Shown here in pieces: positions 18,247-27,316 of a stretch of 64,000 nucleotides of DNA (its first letter is position 1; each line of letters starts with the position of its first letter). Source of the DNA: Domibacillus tundrae (GTDB lineage Bacteria; Bacillota; Bacilli; Bacillales; Domibacillaceae); NCBI RefSeq assembly GCF_000970675.1, contig NZ_LAJA01000020.1, positions 1-64,000 of the forward strand, written 5' to 3'. Made by a program: the position numbers and the translations under genes. Below the pieces are notes generated by a model, which did no database searches, had not been told where the DNA came from, and saw only the letters and a program-made list of their open reading frames with translations.

Positions 18247-19077
18247 TTACGACGCCTCCGTCACGATACCAAGCTGCGAAAGAGGTTCAGCAAGTGCATC
18301 AATGGCTTGGCTCAATTCTTTTACCTCTGCATCTGTTAAATCAGTATAAAGCGTATAAGCATCGCCTTCTTTTTGATTGTCAAGCAGCGTGTAAACATCG
18401 CTGAATTTCGCATCAATTTCCGCTGACAGCGCTTCGTCTTTTTTCTCAAGCTCCGGCTGCAGCAGCGTAAAGATTTTTTCCGCGCCTTCTACGTTCGCCG
18501 CAAAGTCATATAAATCGGTGTGTGAATAGCGGTCTTCTTCGCCGGTCACTTTGGACGTCGACACTTCGTTTAATAGATCGACCGCACCGGTGATAAGCAA
18601 GTCCGGTGTTACATCAACCGTCTCTACCTTTGCACGAAGGAGCTTCGTATCATCGATCAACTGCTGGGCATATTCTTCGTAGCCTTCCGTCGTTTCGTCG
18701 ATCCAAAGACCCTTTTCAATGCGGTGATAGCCGGTCCATTCTTCTTCCGGCACGTCGCCTTCTCGCGCATCGATTTTCGGATCTAAATCGCCGAATACTT
18801 CGGCAATCGGCTCCGCCCGTTCATAATGCATACGAGCCGGCGCATACGCCGCTTTCGCTGTCTCAATATCGCCTGTTTTCACCGCTTGGGCAAATTTTTC
18901 GGTTTCAGTGACGAACAAATCAATTTCACTGATCGCATACACTCTATACTCATCAGTCACACTCGACAAATCCGGTGCTGACGCCACTTCAACCGGCTCA
19001 GCGGCATCTTCTGCCCCACAAGCGGCAAGCGTTACTGCAGTCGTTAGTATTGCTGTCGTTTTCGTCCATTTTTTCAT
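18247..19077 (-). CDS. efeO: Iron-binding lipoprotein EfeO (imelysin/M75 family)
   Basis: Surface lipoprotein that presents iron to EfeU/EfeB. The lipobox TLAAC lies at the end of a 20-residue signal peptide. The mature part is helical with the EfeO-type GDLDPKIDAREGDV and EEWTGYHRIEKGLW (the HxxxE iron-site segment). The start is ATG 19077 with GAGGGAGAT upstream; the longer frame to 19119 overlaps the Fur box. First gene of the iron operon and preceded by Fur-like sites. Confidence 0.92.
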   Translation of the reverse strand: MKKWTKTTAILTTAVTLAACGAEDAAEPVEVASAPDLSSVTDEYRVYAISEIDLFVTETEKFAQAVKTGDIETAKAAYAPARMHYERAEPIAEVFGDLDPKIDAREGDVPEEEWTGYHRIEKGLWIDETTEGYEEYAQQLIDDTKLLRAKVETVDVTPDLLITGAVDLLNEVSTSKVTGEEDRYSHTDLYDFAANVEGAEKIFTLLQPELEKKDEALSAEIDAKFSDVYTLLDNQKEGDAYTLYTDLTDAEVKELSQAIDALAEPLSQLGIVTEAS

Positions 19078-19099
19078 TATTTTGATCTCCCTCATTAAC

Positions 19100-19149
19100 T
19101 GATAATGAATTTCATTCATAATTATACGATATTGAAAATCATTTTCAAT
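19100..19149 (-). promoter_or_regulatory. Tandem Fur boxes of the efe operon
   Basis: ATTGAAAATCATTTTCAAT at 19131-19149 is a perfect 19-bp palindrome carrying the 7-1-7 Fur core TGAAAATCATTTTCA. A second, weaker match (TGATAATGAATTTCATTCA) is at 19100-19118. They flank the likely efeO promoter and predict repression by Fe-Fur. Confidence 0.8.
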
Positions 19150-19260
19150 TAAAATTTTAAAAAGATGTCGAAAATATTTTTGATTTGCGTTTAAAACCTA
19201 TTTTCAAATGGGTAAAAATCTTATATTATAAAAGTAATGACGACATGTTATTGCTAGTTG

Positions 19261-19332
19261 TAGTGGGAAGGCAAATGGTGCGCCACCGGTTTCTTTAATC
19301 GGTTCTAATGGGTTCGATTCCCATCCCGGAAT
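19261..19332 (+). ncRNA. tRNA-like element with Lys (CTT) anticodon and mismatched acceptor stem
   Basis: A cloverleaf can be drawn: D arm GGC/GCC with a 9-base loop containing GG, anticodon stem CCGGT/ATCGG with loop TTCTTTA (anticodon CTT), a 5-base variable loop, and a perfect T arm ATGGG/CCCAT with loop TTCGATT. The acceptor TAGTGGG/CCCGGAA pairs at only five of seven positions (one wobble). Position 8 is A, not T, and no CCA is encoded; a T run follows. It may be a decayed tRNA-Lys. It may instead be a tRNA-like RNA of the kind reported as tRNA-Other in Bacillus cereus, which I recall as a lysylated stationary-phase RNA. No other tRNA is adjacent. Confidence 0.5.
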
Positions 19333-19450
19333 TTTTTGATGGACAGGCTGCTGTTGTGACGCTCTTGTTTGATTGATAAAAAATTTCGAGGGTGAATCGG
19401 GACGCTGATGAACCGCTATACCCTCAAGTCATGAAAAGGAGGGAATTACC

Positions 19451-20002
19451 ATGTTGAAGAAGCGCGATGTTCACGAAAGTCATGTTTTGTTTGATTTGAT
19501 GACGCACCCGGAAGTCTTCCCTTTTGTGCGACATAAAGTCCAGTCTTATGAAGAATTTTTGTTCGTGACAAAACAAAACATCGAGTCAGAAGAACGCGGC
19601 GAATTAATTTCTCGGACGATCCTTGACGAATGGGGCAATCCAATCGGCACGATCAACTTGTATGACATTGAAAACGGCGCCGGTTTTCTCGGCACATGGC
19701 TCGGCAAGCCGTATCACGGTCAAGGCTATAATGCTCCGGCAAAAGAAGAATTTTTCAAAGAGCTTTTTTACGAAATGGGCATTGAATCGATTTATATGTC
19801 GATTCGTAAAGTGAATATCCGCTCGCGTAAAGCTGCAGAAAAACTGCCTTATGCAGTACCGGCAAACGAAACACGCCCGGATGTATATGCCAAATTAAAT
19901 AAAGACGATGCTGTATTTGATTTATATGAAGTACCGAAAGACCTCTTCACGCTTTATTTGATGCGCAAAGATCAGGAAAACGAACAGGCAATGGAAGCGT
20001 AA
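19451..20002 (+). CDS. GNAT-family N-acetyltransferase
   Basis: Acetyl-CoA-dependent transferase of 183 residues. The GNAT fold is visible as GNPIGTINLYDI (beta4), GTWLGKPYHGQGYN (the acetyl-CoA pyrophosphate loop, variant of Q/RxxGxG/A) and VNIRSRKAAEKL. The N-terminal DLMTHPEVFPFVRH is characteristic of a Bacillus subgroup. AAAGGAGGG precedes ATG 19451. Monocistronic with its own terminator. The substrate is unknown. Confidence 0.85.
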   Translation: MLKKRDVHESHVLFDLMTHPEVFPFVRHKVQSYEEFLFVTKQNIESEERGELISRTILDEWGNPIGTINLYDIENGAGFLGTWLGKPYHGQGYNAPAKEEFFKELFYEMGIESIYMSIRKVNIRSRKAAEKLPYAVPANETRPDVYAKLNKDDAVFDLYEVPKDLFTLYLMRKDQENEQAMEA

Positions 20003-20097
20003 TACGTAACACCCATTCCGAAGAACCCCTCAATGCGTACCTTACCTTCAAATAAGAAGCGAACGATCCGTTCATCTGACGACCAAAAACCCAAAGA

Positions 20098-20133
20098 AAA
20101 AGGCTGTCTCTCATTAGTGGAGACAGCCTTTTT
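20098..20133 (+). terminator. Terminator downstream of the GNAT gene
   Basis: AAAGGCTGTCTC and GAGACAGCCTTT form a perfect 12-bp stem followed by TTTCCC. It lies about 95 bases after the stop. Confidence 0.8.
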
Positions 20134-20192
20134 CCCTTTATTCGCCTGTGTATTCCAATGCTTTACGTTTACTTTGTTTTTTAACCGATCGA

Positions 20193-20876
20193 TCAAAAAG
20201 GCACATTCAGTCCGCTCAATGTCACCATCGGGCTGCCGCCGCCGGGATGTGTCGTCCCGCCGGCGTAATAAATGTTTTTGATATTCAGATGACCGTTTCG
20301 CGGACGCAAAAATGAGTCTTTTAAGCGATGGGAGGAAATGCCATACAGCGCTCCTTTATTATGCAGAAAAACGCCGGGCAATATCTCGAGGCGCTATGAT
20401 TTGTTCATAATCGGAAATGCCGACATCAATGCCGTATGAAAAAAGCCGCTCATAAATTATTTCTTTATAACGTTCGGTATCTACGTCTGCAGCCGGCGCA
20501 TTGACGAGAATAAACAGATTGCTGCCGTCCGTTACATCCGGATCAGTCGCCGCACTGTGACTTATGTGTATGGTCGGGTCATCCGGCATGCGCTTTTCAT
20601 GGAAAATTTGGCGGAATTTGGCTTGATAATCGTTTGTGAACATGACCTGATGATGCGGCAAATGTGTGAGCCGTTCTTTTTTGCCGGCCAGGATCACAAA
20701 AGCTGAAATCGAAGACTCAAACCGGTCGAGTTTTTTGTCCGGATAAGACGGCCGGTCGCGCTCTTCAATTAACCGACGCGTTGCTGTTACAATGGTCACA
20801 CCGGCCCCTTTTGCCTGCATGGTAATAGCGGCCGACAAACCGCCGAGTCCGGCGCCGATGACAATCGCTTTTTCAT
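20193..20876 (-). pseudogene. Carotenoid (phytoene/diapophytoene) desaturase-like gene with large internal deletion
   Basis: Remnant of a CrtN/CrtP-type FAD-dependent carotenoid desaturase, normally about 500 residues. The dinucleotide fold KAIVIGAGLGGLSAAITMQAKGA is followed directly by sequence from the C-terminal half (TATRRLIEERDRPSYPDKKLDRFESS), so about 240 residues were lost. A frameshift near 20375 separates IIAPRDIARR from LHNKGALYGISSHRLKDSFLRP and the C-terminal FAD motif YYAGGTTHPGGGSPMV. At the 5' end the ATG placed correctly after AGGAGG (20876) is one base out of frame with KAIVIG; one more A in the A run would restore MKKAIVIG. Three lesions make it a certain pseudogene. No other carotenoid gene is nearby. 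Confidence 0.85.
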
Positions 20877-20954
20877 CACAGCGTCCTCCTTTACTATTGC
20901 CGTAATTATACATTAAAATGGATGTATCTTGTACGATAAAGGAGTCTTATATCA

Positions 20955-21755
20955 ATGGAATCAAGAAGAAATATGTTTTTTTCCTATAAAAAAGATCCCG
21001 GAAAATTAGACGATATCCAAGCGCTCATAGCGATTGCCCAAGAGCAAGGATTTACAATTGTCGACAGCTCAGCGGAAGCGAATATCATTGTGGCAGTTGG
21101 CGGAGACGGGGCGTTTTTGCAGGCGGTGCGGAAATCCGGCTTTCGTGATGACTGCCTGTATGTCGGGGTGACAGATGAAGTGGAAGCCAGCCTTTATTGC
21201 GATTTTCACATTCACGATCGTGACGCGATGATTAAAGCGATTCAAACGGCTGGCGTGGAAGTACGCCGCTATCCGGTCATTGACGTGCATTTGGACGGTC
21301 ATACCCATTTTCAATGCTTAAATGAATTGTCAGTCCGTTCTTCTATTATCAAAACGTTTGTGATCGACGTACATATCGATGATCTTCACTTTGAAACGTT
21401 CCGTGGTGATGGCATTGTCGTGTCGACACCGACAGGAAGCACCGCATACAGCCGGTCGCTGAACGGAGCCGTTGTCGATCCGCGTATTCCATGTATGCAG
21501 GTTAGCGAAATTGCCTCGCTCAACAACAACCAGTTCCGCACACTCGGCTCATCGTTTATTTTAGGCGACAGCCGCAAGCTGACATTAAGCATTGTGCAAG
21601 ACGGCAACGGCTACCCGATTATTGGTCTCGATAATGAAGCGCTCAGTGTACAAAATGCGAAAAACATTGAAATCGAGATGTCTGGAAAAATCATTAAAAC
21701 AGTCAAATTGAAAAACAATTCGTTCTGGCACAAAGTGCAGCGGACGTTTTTGTGA
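20955..21755 (+). CDS. nadK: NAD kinase (NadK2/YtdI type)
   Basis: Phosphorylates NAD to NADP. It is 266 residues, with the catalytic GGDG motif in IVAVGGDGAFLQAV near residue 50, the NELSVRSS segment near 120 and STPTGSTAYSRS near 155, all diagnostic of the family. The C-terminal IGLDNEAL and NSFWHKVQRTFL match the second Bacillus NAD kinase (YtdI) rather than YjbN. AAAGGAG lies 10 bases before the ATG. Ends in a strong terminator shared with the converging aldo/keto reductase gene. Confidence 0.93.
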   Translation: MESRRNMFFSYKKDPGKLDDIQALIAIAQEQGFTIVDSSAEANIIVAVGGDGAFLQAVRKSGFRDDCLYVGVTDEVEASLYCDFHIHDRDAMIKAIQTAGVEVRRYPVIDVHLDGHTHFQCLNELSVRSSIIKTFVIDVHIDDLHFETFRGDGIVVSTPTGSTAYSRSLNGAVVDPRIPCMQVSEIASLNNNQFRTLGSSFILGDSRKLTLSIVQDGNGYPIIGLDNEALSVQNAKNIEIEMSGKIIKTVKLKNNSFWHKVQRTFL

Positions 21756-21761
21756 AAAAAT

Positions 21762-21790
21762 AAGCGGACCCTTTTCGGTCCGCTTTTTCG
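21762..21790. terminator. Bidirectional terminator between nadK and the aldo/keto reductase gene
   Basis: AAGCGGACC / GGTCCGCTT, 9-bp stem with a 6-base loop. T run on the plus side and A-rich flank on the other. Confidence 0.85.
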
Positions 21791-21809
21791 TATTTGTATT
21801 TGTGTCCAT

Positions 21810-22760
21810 TTATCCAAATTTATATTCTTTCTCTCCATGCTCCAGCCAGTTGATTTCTTCCTGTGTCAGCACAATGTCTGCGCCTTCTCTGCAAGAAAGC
21901 AGCTCGTTTTCATTTTGAGCCCCGATGAGCGCGCATGTAGGAAAAGGCTGATTGAGTACGTACGCTAGCGCAATTTGAATCGGGCTGACACCTTTTTCTT
22001 TTGCCAATTGTTCGGCGCGGCGTAGCCGTTCCCAGTTGGCATCACTGTAAAAAACGCGGACAAGGTCTTCGTTGCTCCGGTCCTCCGGGGTGAAACGGCC
22101 GGTGAAAAAGCCACGTGCCTGTGACGACCATGATAAAACCGGCATTTGATTCGCCTCGTACCATCTCATATCTGCTTCATCCACTGAAATACAGCCTGGC
22201 CAGAACGGTTCGTTTGGCTTTGCCAGGCTCAAATTCGGACTGCTGAATGTGAATCCGGTTACATTTTGAGATGCCGCGTACTCATTTGCTTCCTGGATCC
22301 GTTGCACGCTCCAGTTGGAAACGCCAATCGCTTTTATGCGTCCAGCCGTAAGATGTTCATTCAGTGCGTCGATGATGACGTGAACCGGAACAGCCGGATC
22401 GTCGCGATGCAGTGCGTATAAATCAATGTAATCCGTTCCAAGTCTCTCAAGGCTTGTCGAAAGATCTTCTGCTATGGCATCGGGGTTTACGCGAGGTCCA
22501 CTATCGCCTTTCGGATGAGCCCCTTTCGTTAAAATGAAGACGTCTTGGCGATTTTGTCGTTCTTTCAGCCATTGGCCAATCGCCACTTCACTCTCACCGC
22601 CGCAGTAGACGTAAGCCGTATCGATCGTATTGCCGCCGATCGCGATAAATCGGTCCAGTACCGCGCTTACTTTTTCATACACATCCGGCGAAAAATAATC
22701 GGATCCCTGAATCAGCGCAGAGACCGGTTTTGTTAGTCCTGGAATGGAAATCTTTTTCAT
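21810..22760 (-). CDS. Aldo/keto reductase
   Basis: NAD(P)H-dependent oxidoreductase with a TIM-barrel fold, 316 residues. The catalytic tetrad is visible: Asp in IDTAYVY, the adjacent Tyr, Lys in FILTKGAH and His in DLYALHRDD. VSNW and the C-terminal PIQIALAYVLNQPFPTCALIGAQNENEL belong to the cofactor loop. Second gene of an operon with the Gfo/Idh oxidoreductase, 12 bases apart, divergent from an AraC regulator. Together these suggest a sugar or cyclitol catabolic function, though substrate is unknown. Confidence 0.88.
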   Translation of the reverse strand: MKKISIPGLTKPVSALIQGSDYFSPDVYEKVSAVLDRFIAIGGNTIDTAYVYCGGESEVAIGQWLKERQNRQDVFILTKGAHPKGDSGPRVNPDAIAEDLSTSLERLGTDYIDLYALHRDDPAVPVHVIIDALNEHLTAGRIKAIGVSNWSVQRIQEANEYAASQNVTGFTFSSPNLSLAKPNEPFWPGCISVDEADMRWYEANQMPVLSWSSQARGFFTGRFTPEDRSNEDLVRVFYSDANWERLRRAEQLAKEKGVSPIQIALAYVLNQPFPTCALIGAQNENELLSCREGADIVLTQEEINWLEHGEKEYKFG

Positions 22761-22772
22761 GTTGAACTCCTC

Positions 22773-23771
22773 CTATTTTAATTCGATTCGTCGTTGTTCT
22801 CTTGCAGACGTTAAGCAGGCATCCAAAACGCGCATATTAGAAACAGCATCCGAAGCATCATATGGGATAGGCTCCTGACTTTGAATGCCGCGCCCGAGTA
22901 CGTCTGCCTGCAGGGCGTATTGATTGACCATTGGCACTTCTACTTGCCGCCGTCCGTTTTCTGTCAATACAAAAAAGTGATCCTGTTCATCTTGCTGAAC
23001 AACAAAAGCAGAAGGTATGTCTATCCGCCCTTTTGTGCCGACAATGGACAGCTCATTTTGAAAGTGAGCCCACATGCCGCATTGAAAAGTGAGGGTGACC
23101 CCATTTTCAAACTCCAATATGCCGGACGCCATCATATCCACGTCATCATGTTCAGGTGAAAAAAATGCGTGAACGGCGGCGGCTTTCGGTTCCTGCCCAA
23201 GAATAAGACGTGCGGCACTGATTGGGTACACGCCCACATCATATAACGAACCGCCTCCCCATTCTTGTTTATAGCGGACATTGTTTTTATCATCCGCATT
23301 ATTAAACATAAAGGTTCCATGTATGCTGCGAATGTCCCCGATTTCACCTGATTGAATGATGTCACGAATCATTGCGTAACGGGGATGATAGCGGTACATA
23401 AAGGCTTCCGCAAACAGCACCTGCGCTTTTTCACATGCTTCTTTCATTTCTTCTGCTTGCTCCGTATTCATGGCTGCCGGCTTTTCACATAACACATGCT
23501 TGCCCGCTTCGGCCGCCCGGATCGTCCATTCTTTATGCAAGTGATTCGGCAGCGGTATGTACACGGCATCAATGTCAGGATCAGCGAGCAGTTCTTCATA
23601 GCTTCCATACGCTGTTTCAATGTTCATCTCTTGGGCAGTTTCTTTTGCTTTGTCGATTCTGCGGCTGGCAATGGCTTTAACCATTCCCGTTTCAGACTGC
23701 TGAATACCTGGAATACCTGCTCGTTTTGCAATGCCTGCGCAACCGAGGATACCCCATCGAATTTTTTCCAT
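22773..23771 (-). CDS. Gfo/Idh/MocA-family oxidoreductase
   Basis: NAD(P)-dependent dehydrogenase of 332 residues. The N-terminal Rossmann fold is IRWGILGCAGIAKRAG. The signature LCEKPAAMNTEQAEEM carries the conserved EKP Lys near residue 95. The C-terminal barrel has GGGSLYDVGVYPI, where the Asp and following residues form the active site. First gene of a two-gene operon with an aldo/keto reductase. The promoter region lies in the 120-base gap shared with the divergent AraC gene. Confidence 0.9.
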   Translation of the reverse strand: MEKIRWGILGCAGIAKRAGIPGIQQSETGMVKAIASRRIDKAKETAQEMNIETAYGSYEELLADPDIDAVYIPLPNHLHKEWTIRAAEAGKHVLCEKPAAMNTEQAEEMKEACEKAQVLFAEAFMYRYHPRYAMIRDIIQSGEIGDIRSIHGTFMFNNADDKNNVRYKQEWGGGSLYDVGVYPISAARLILGQEPKAAAVHAFFSPEHDDVDMMASGILEFENGVTLTFQCGMWAHFQNELSIVGTKGRIDIPSAFVVQQDEQDHFFVLTENGRRQVEVPMVNQYALQADVLGRGIQSQEPIPYDASDAVSNMRVLDACLTSAREQRRIELK

Positions 23772-23891
23772 TTTCCCCTCTCCCTTTCTCTATCTTAATA
23801 TGATATTGTCATTATACAAAAGAGAAAACCAATAAGATATAGAAGCTTTTTGCTCATGATCTGAAAGAATATTGCGATTGGACGTGATGAA

Positions 23892-24740
23892 TTGCGAAGA
23901 CAATATTTATTGCCAATGCTGCAGGACTCCCGCTATATGATTCTGCCTGAATCAGTCGGGTGGTATTGGGAAGAGTGGAATCATTATGTAGACCGCAAAG
24001 CGGGCACGTGGACGACATTTAGCATTCACTTTGTGGTGGAGGGATCGGGTTTTGTAGAGAAAGAAGGAGAGGTCTATTGTTTAAAGCGGGGAGACGCGTT
24101 TTTCTATTTTCCGATGCAGGAGCAGAAGTATTACAGCAGCAAAGAAGATCCATGGAGCATCCGCTGGGTTCATTTTTATGGAGAAGGACTGAGCTCTCTT
24201 TTATCAGGCCGGGGCTTTCACCGGTTTTCCCTTTGGCATATTCATGATGTGCCCCTGCTCATCGAGTTGCATGAACACACCCTCAGTGAAGCGGAAACCC
24301 ATAGTTTTTTACACTTATCCCAGCTGTCCACGCTGACTTACGCTTTCCTTGCCGGATTTATGACAAATGCAGAGCCGTGGAATACTGAAAAAACGCCGGA
24401 GCATGACAGCCGGATCGGGGCGCTTCTTCCTCTTATGCAGCAGCAGGCATGCGAGCCGTTTGAGCTTGATTACTGGGCCAAAGAAGCCCAAGTCAGCAAG
24501 TATTATTTCTGCCGTCTATTTAAACAGGCCACCCATATGACGCCGATGTCTTTTATTACGTTATGCCGCCTGCAGCAAAGCAAGCAATGGCTGCTCGATC
24601 ATCGCGATATGAATATAAAAGAAATTGCCGAAAAAACAGGCTATCCTAGTACAAGCTATTTTAACAAGCTTTTTTTAAAACAAGAAGGCCTGACGCCGAC
24701 CAAGTACCGCGAGCTGCATGGCACAGCTATGCAGGAGTGA
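23892..24740 (+). CDS. AraC-family transcriptional regulator
   Basis: A 282-residue regulator. An N-terminal cupin-type sensing domain (FVVEGSGFVEKEGEVYCLKRGDAFFYFP) is followed by two C-terminal HTHs (EAQVSKYYFCRLFKQATHMTP and IAEKTGYPSTSYFNKLFLKQEGLTPTKYRE). The start is TTG 23892 with a weak GTGATG site; an in-frame ATG further in is possible. Divergent from the Gfo/Idh-aldo/keto reductase operon, which it likely activates in response to a sugar-like inducer. Confidence 0.88.
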   Translation: MRRQYLLPMLQDSRYMILPESVGWYWEEWNHYVDRKAGTWTTFSIHFVVEGSGFVEKEGEVYCLKRGDAFFYFPMQEQKYYSSKEDPWSIRWVHFYGEGLSSLLSGRGFHRFSLWHIHDVPLLIELHEHTLSEAETHSFLHLSQLSTLTYAFLAGFMTNAEPWNTEKTPEHDSRIGALLPLMQQQACEPFELDYWAKEAQVSKYYFCRLFKQATHMTPMSFITLCRLQQSKQWLLDHRDMNIKEIAEKTGYPSTSYFNKLFLKQEGLTPTKYRELHGTAMQE

Positions 24741-24742
24741 TG

Positions 24743-24784
24743 GACAAAAGCCTTCCTAATGGACATTTTAGGAAGGCTTTTGTC
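24743..24784. terminator. Long bidirectional terminator
   Basis: A perfect 17-bp inverted repeat (GACAAAAGCCTTCCTAA and its complement) with an 8-base loop, between the converging AraC and small-protein genes. T/A runs are inside the stem ends. Confidence 0.85.
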
Positions 24785-24796
24785 TGCTGTTTAACG

Positions 24797-25036
24797 TTAT
24801 TTGTTTGCGATGGACGAAAGAGATTCATATTCAGATTTTTTAGCGGCAGGCGGGCTTTGACGTCGCTCTTTTTCTATTTTTTGAATCGATTGGTTCAGCA
24901 GGCTTTGAATCCCTATGGCAAAAGTCATTTCGACTCTCGGACTAAGCTTTCCTCCCGATTCGATCAGTTCATTTAATTCTTCAAGCTTGTCCTGCATAAT
25001 GTCTCTAATAAATTCAACATCTTCTTTCACATCCAT
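24797..25036 (-). CDS. Small helical protein of unknown function
   Basis: A 79-residue, highly charged, probably all-helical protein (DVEFIRDIMQDKLEELNELIESGGK, then IQKIEKERRQ). ATG 25036 follows GGAGAGAAGGGAAG. No known domain is recognised. It lies alone between two terminator regions. Cytoplasmic, with no membrane segment. Confidence 0.6.
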   Translation of the reverse strand: MDVKEDVEFIRDIMQDKLEELNELIESGGKLSPRVEMTFAIGIQSLLNQSIQKIEKERRQSPPAAKKSEYESLSSIANK

Positions 25037-25251
25037 CAACTTCCCTTCTCTCCTAAAAGAATAGTTTGTTTCTAATCATCCAGTTTATGCGTCTCACTAT
25101 CCATATATGCCGTTAAACTTTTAACGCTTCTTTCTTCATAGGAGAAGGTGCATGTCCATTTCAAAACTTGTTTGTTCAAGCTATAAAAAAGCACCCTCTT
25201 GTCAGCGCTGAAATTAGCACATCCAAGCGGGCTCATTTTTTAATGCGGCTA

Positions 25252-25431
25252 TTATGGTTTTGGTGCGTGGGTCCAAACACGGTTATGATTGGTCGTTTCC
25301 GGGAAATGATCTCCCGCTTCCAGCTTGATTTTTTGCGGGTCGTTCACCGTGGTTCCTTTTTCGCCAATTTCTACATAAAATCCATTGTTTGGCGCTTTTT
25401 GTCCATGCTTAAATTGATTGTTCTGCCCCAA
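25252..25431 (-). CDS. yjzC: YjzC-like small protein
   Basis: A 59-residue protein matching the Bacillus YjzC family by the pattern GQ..F..GQKAPNNGFYVEIGE, VNDPQKIKLEAGDHFPET and NHNRVW. The family is found in spore-formers; function is unknown. TTG 25431 gives the usual MGQN start and has GAAGGAG upstream; GTG 25440 falls too close to that site. Confidence 0.75.
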   Translation of the reverse strand: MGQNNQFKHGQKAPNNGFYVEIGEKGTTVNDPQKIKLEAGDHFPETTNHNRVWTHAPKP

Positions 25432-25586
25432 TGCTCTCACTCCTTCTTCGTGATTACGCTTGTAGCCTGTCCGGAAACAATCTGATGTATGAATAATTTT
25501 TGCAAAAAACCCACTTATCGTGTGATTACTTCAAACACATAAGAGGGGTCGTATTTAACAGTATCTTCGCAATTGGCAGACAGTCT

Positions 25587-25751
25587 TTACTTGCCTCTGC
25601 CTTTCCGGCCCAGTTGAGAGTTGCGGTTTGCCCCTTTCATTGGATCTTCCCCGGCCGCAAATTCAGCGGAATAATCTGTTTCCTCAATGTTTTTCTTCGG
25701 TGTTTTTGCATATTTTTCCACAGCATCTCTTGCCGCTTTACGTTTCACCAT
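25587..25751 (-). CDS. Small basic protein, possibly spore-associated
   Basis: A 54-residue Lys/Arg-rich hydrophilic protein beginning MVKRKAARDAVEKYAK and ending NRNSQLGRKGRGK. ATG 25751 follows AGGAGGG at nine bases; the longer frame to 25841 has no ribosome site. Size, charge and neighbouring yjzC suggest a minor small acid-soluble-type spore protein, but no family is recognised with confidence. Confidence 0.55.
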   Translation of the reverse strand: MVKRKAARDAVEKYAKTPKKNIEETDYSAEFAAGEDPMKGANRNSQLGRKGRGK

Positions 25752-26125
25752 CTGACCATCCCTCCTTTTTAATTGTAGTGAATCACCGACAGTTTTCCCG
25801 ATTCTTCTATTCATATACACGCAAAGCGGCCTCTCTTTCATCGTGATTGCTGCTAATAGTTTCTTTCTGTTAATCTTTCAGCATTTAGTTTAATTCGACC
25901 TATCGATGTTATAATCGCTTCAAATTATAAAAACATGTTAAATGAAGAACTCCTAAACAGCGTTCTTTTTTCTGTACGAAATAAAAATGAATACATTCTT
26001 TTTATTGTGAAAAACATAAGACAATAAATGATGCAAATAAATTTCTTTCTAAGCATTTAAGTTTGTTTCCAGTGTTACTACTGTTACGATAGTATGGACA
26101 CTTCATCCAGAAAGGACAAAACGAA

Positions 26126-27130
26126 ATGACAAATATACAAATACCTGTATCAGTCCTAAACTTGGCCCCTATTCGCAAAGGACAGGAGGCGAAAGAAGCC
26201 ATTGATGCTATGGTCGATTTGGCGCAAGCGACTGAAAAAATGGGCTATTCACGCTATTGGATTGCTGAGCATCACAATACGTCAACACTTGTGAGTTCAG
26301 CCACTTCTATCTTAATTAAACATACGTTGGAAAATACCGAACACATACGTGTCGGGTCTGGCGGAATTATGCTGCCAAACCATTCCCCTTTAATCGTAGC
26401 CGAACAATTCGGAACGATGGCAACGATCTACCCAGACCGTCTGGATTTGGGCCTTGGACGGGCGCCTGGTACCGACATGAAGACCGCAAGCGCACTAAGA
26501 AGATCACAGCATGACTCTGTTTATACATTCCCTGACGATGTCAATTCGCTGCTTACGTATTTTGGGCCTGAAGAGCTTCAAAGTTATGTAAAAGCGTATC
26601 CAGGTGTCGGCACAAATATTCCAATTTACATCCTCGGTTCTTCGACGGATTCAGCTTATTTAGCAGCCCAATTAGGCCTTCCTTATGTATTTGCTGCTCA
26701 CTTTGCACCAAGATACCTAGAGGAAGCCACTTCTATTTATCGCAATCGGTTCAAGCCATCCCAATACCTGGACGCTCCCTATATGATCGTCTGCCTGAAT
26801 GTGATTGCAGCGGAAAGTGATGAAGAGGCCCAATTTGAATCGACCACGATGCAGCAGTTTTTCTTGAATGTCGTACGCGGCTCTCAAACACCGTTAAGTC
26901 CTCCCATCGAAAACATGAATCAGTTATGGAGCGAGCCGGAGAAACAAATGGCGACCTCCATGTCGAGTGTAACGCTGATCGGAAGTAAAAATTCCGTACG
27001 GGAACAACTGACAAGGTTCCAAGAAAAATATAATGCGGACGAAATTATGGCCGTCTCTTACATGTATGACCAGGATAAACAAAAACGATCGTATGAGATT
27101 TTAAAAGAAGTGGTTGACGGAGAAATGTAA
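26126..27130 (+). CDS. LLM-class flavin-dependent monooxygenase (YhbW type)
   Basis: Luciferase-like FMN-dependent monooxygenase, 334 residues. Characteristic segments are [12 protein letters not shown] at the N-terminus, [13 protein letters not shown] (residues 38-50), [21 protein letters not shown] and [10 protein letters not shown]. Full length, ATG 26126 after AGAAAGGA. Monocistronic, with its own terminator. The substrate cannot be deduced. Confidence 0.9.
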   Translation: MTNIQIPVSVLNLAPIRKGQEAKEAIDAMVDLAQATEKMGYSRYWIAEHHNTSTLVSSATSILIKHTLENTEHIRVGSGGIMLPNHSPLIVAEQFGTMATIYPDRLDLGLGRAPGTDMKTASALRRSQHDSVYTFPDDVNSLLTYFGPEELQSYVKAYPGVGTNIPIYILGSSTDSAYLAAQLGLPYVFAAHFAPRYLEEATSIYRNRFKPSQYLDAPYMIVCLNVIAAESDEEAQFESTTMQQFFLNVVRGSQTPLSPPIENMNQLWSEPEKQMATSMSSVTLIGSKNSVREQLTRFQEKYNADEIMAVSYMYDQDKQKRSYEILKEVVDGEM

Positions 27131-27136
27131 AAATGC

Positions 27137-27174
27137 AAAAAGCAAGCCCTCTCTCACAAGAGGCGCTTGCTTTT
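27137..27174 (+). terminator. Terminator of the LLM monooxygenase gene
   Basis: AAAAGCAAGC / GCTTGCTTTT outer stem with inner CCTCT/AGAGG, seven bases after the stop. Confidence 0.8.
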
Positions 27175-27316
27175 CGTTCTTCATACCAAGTGCGGCTGAA
27201 CGAGGAAATAATTTTAAAAAAACACCTCTTGTAAAGAGACTGTCAACAAGTATTTAGGATGCTTCAACAAAATTAGATGCTGCCAAGACTATAATCATTC
27301 ATTGACATCCACTTTT

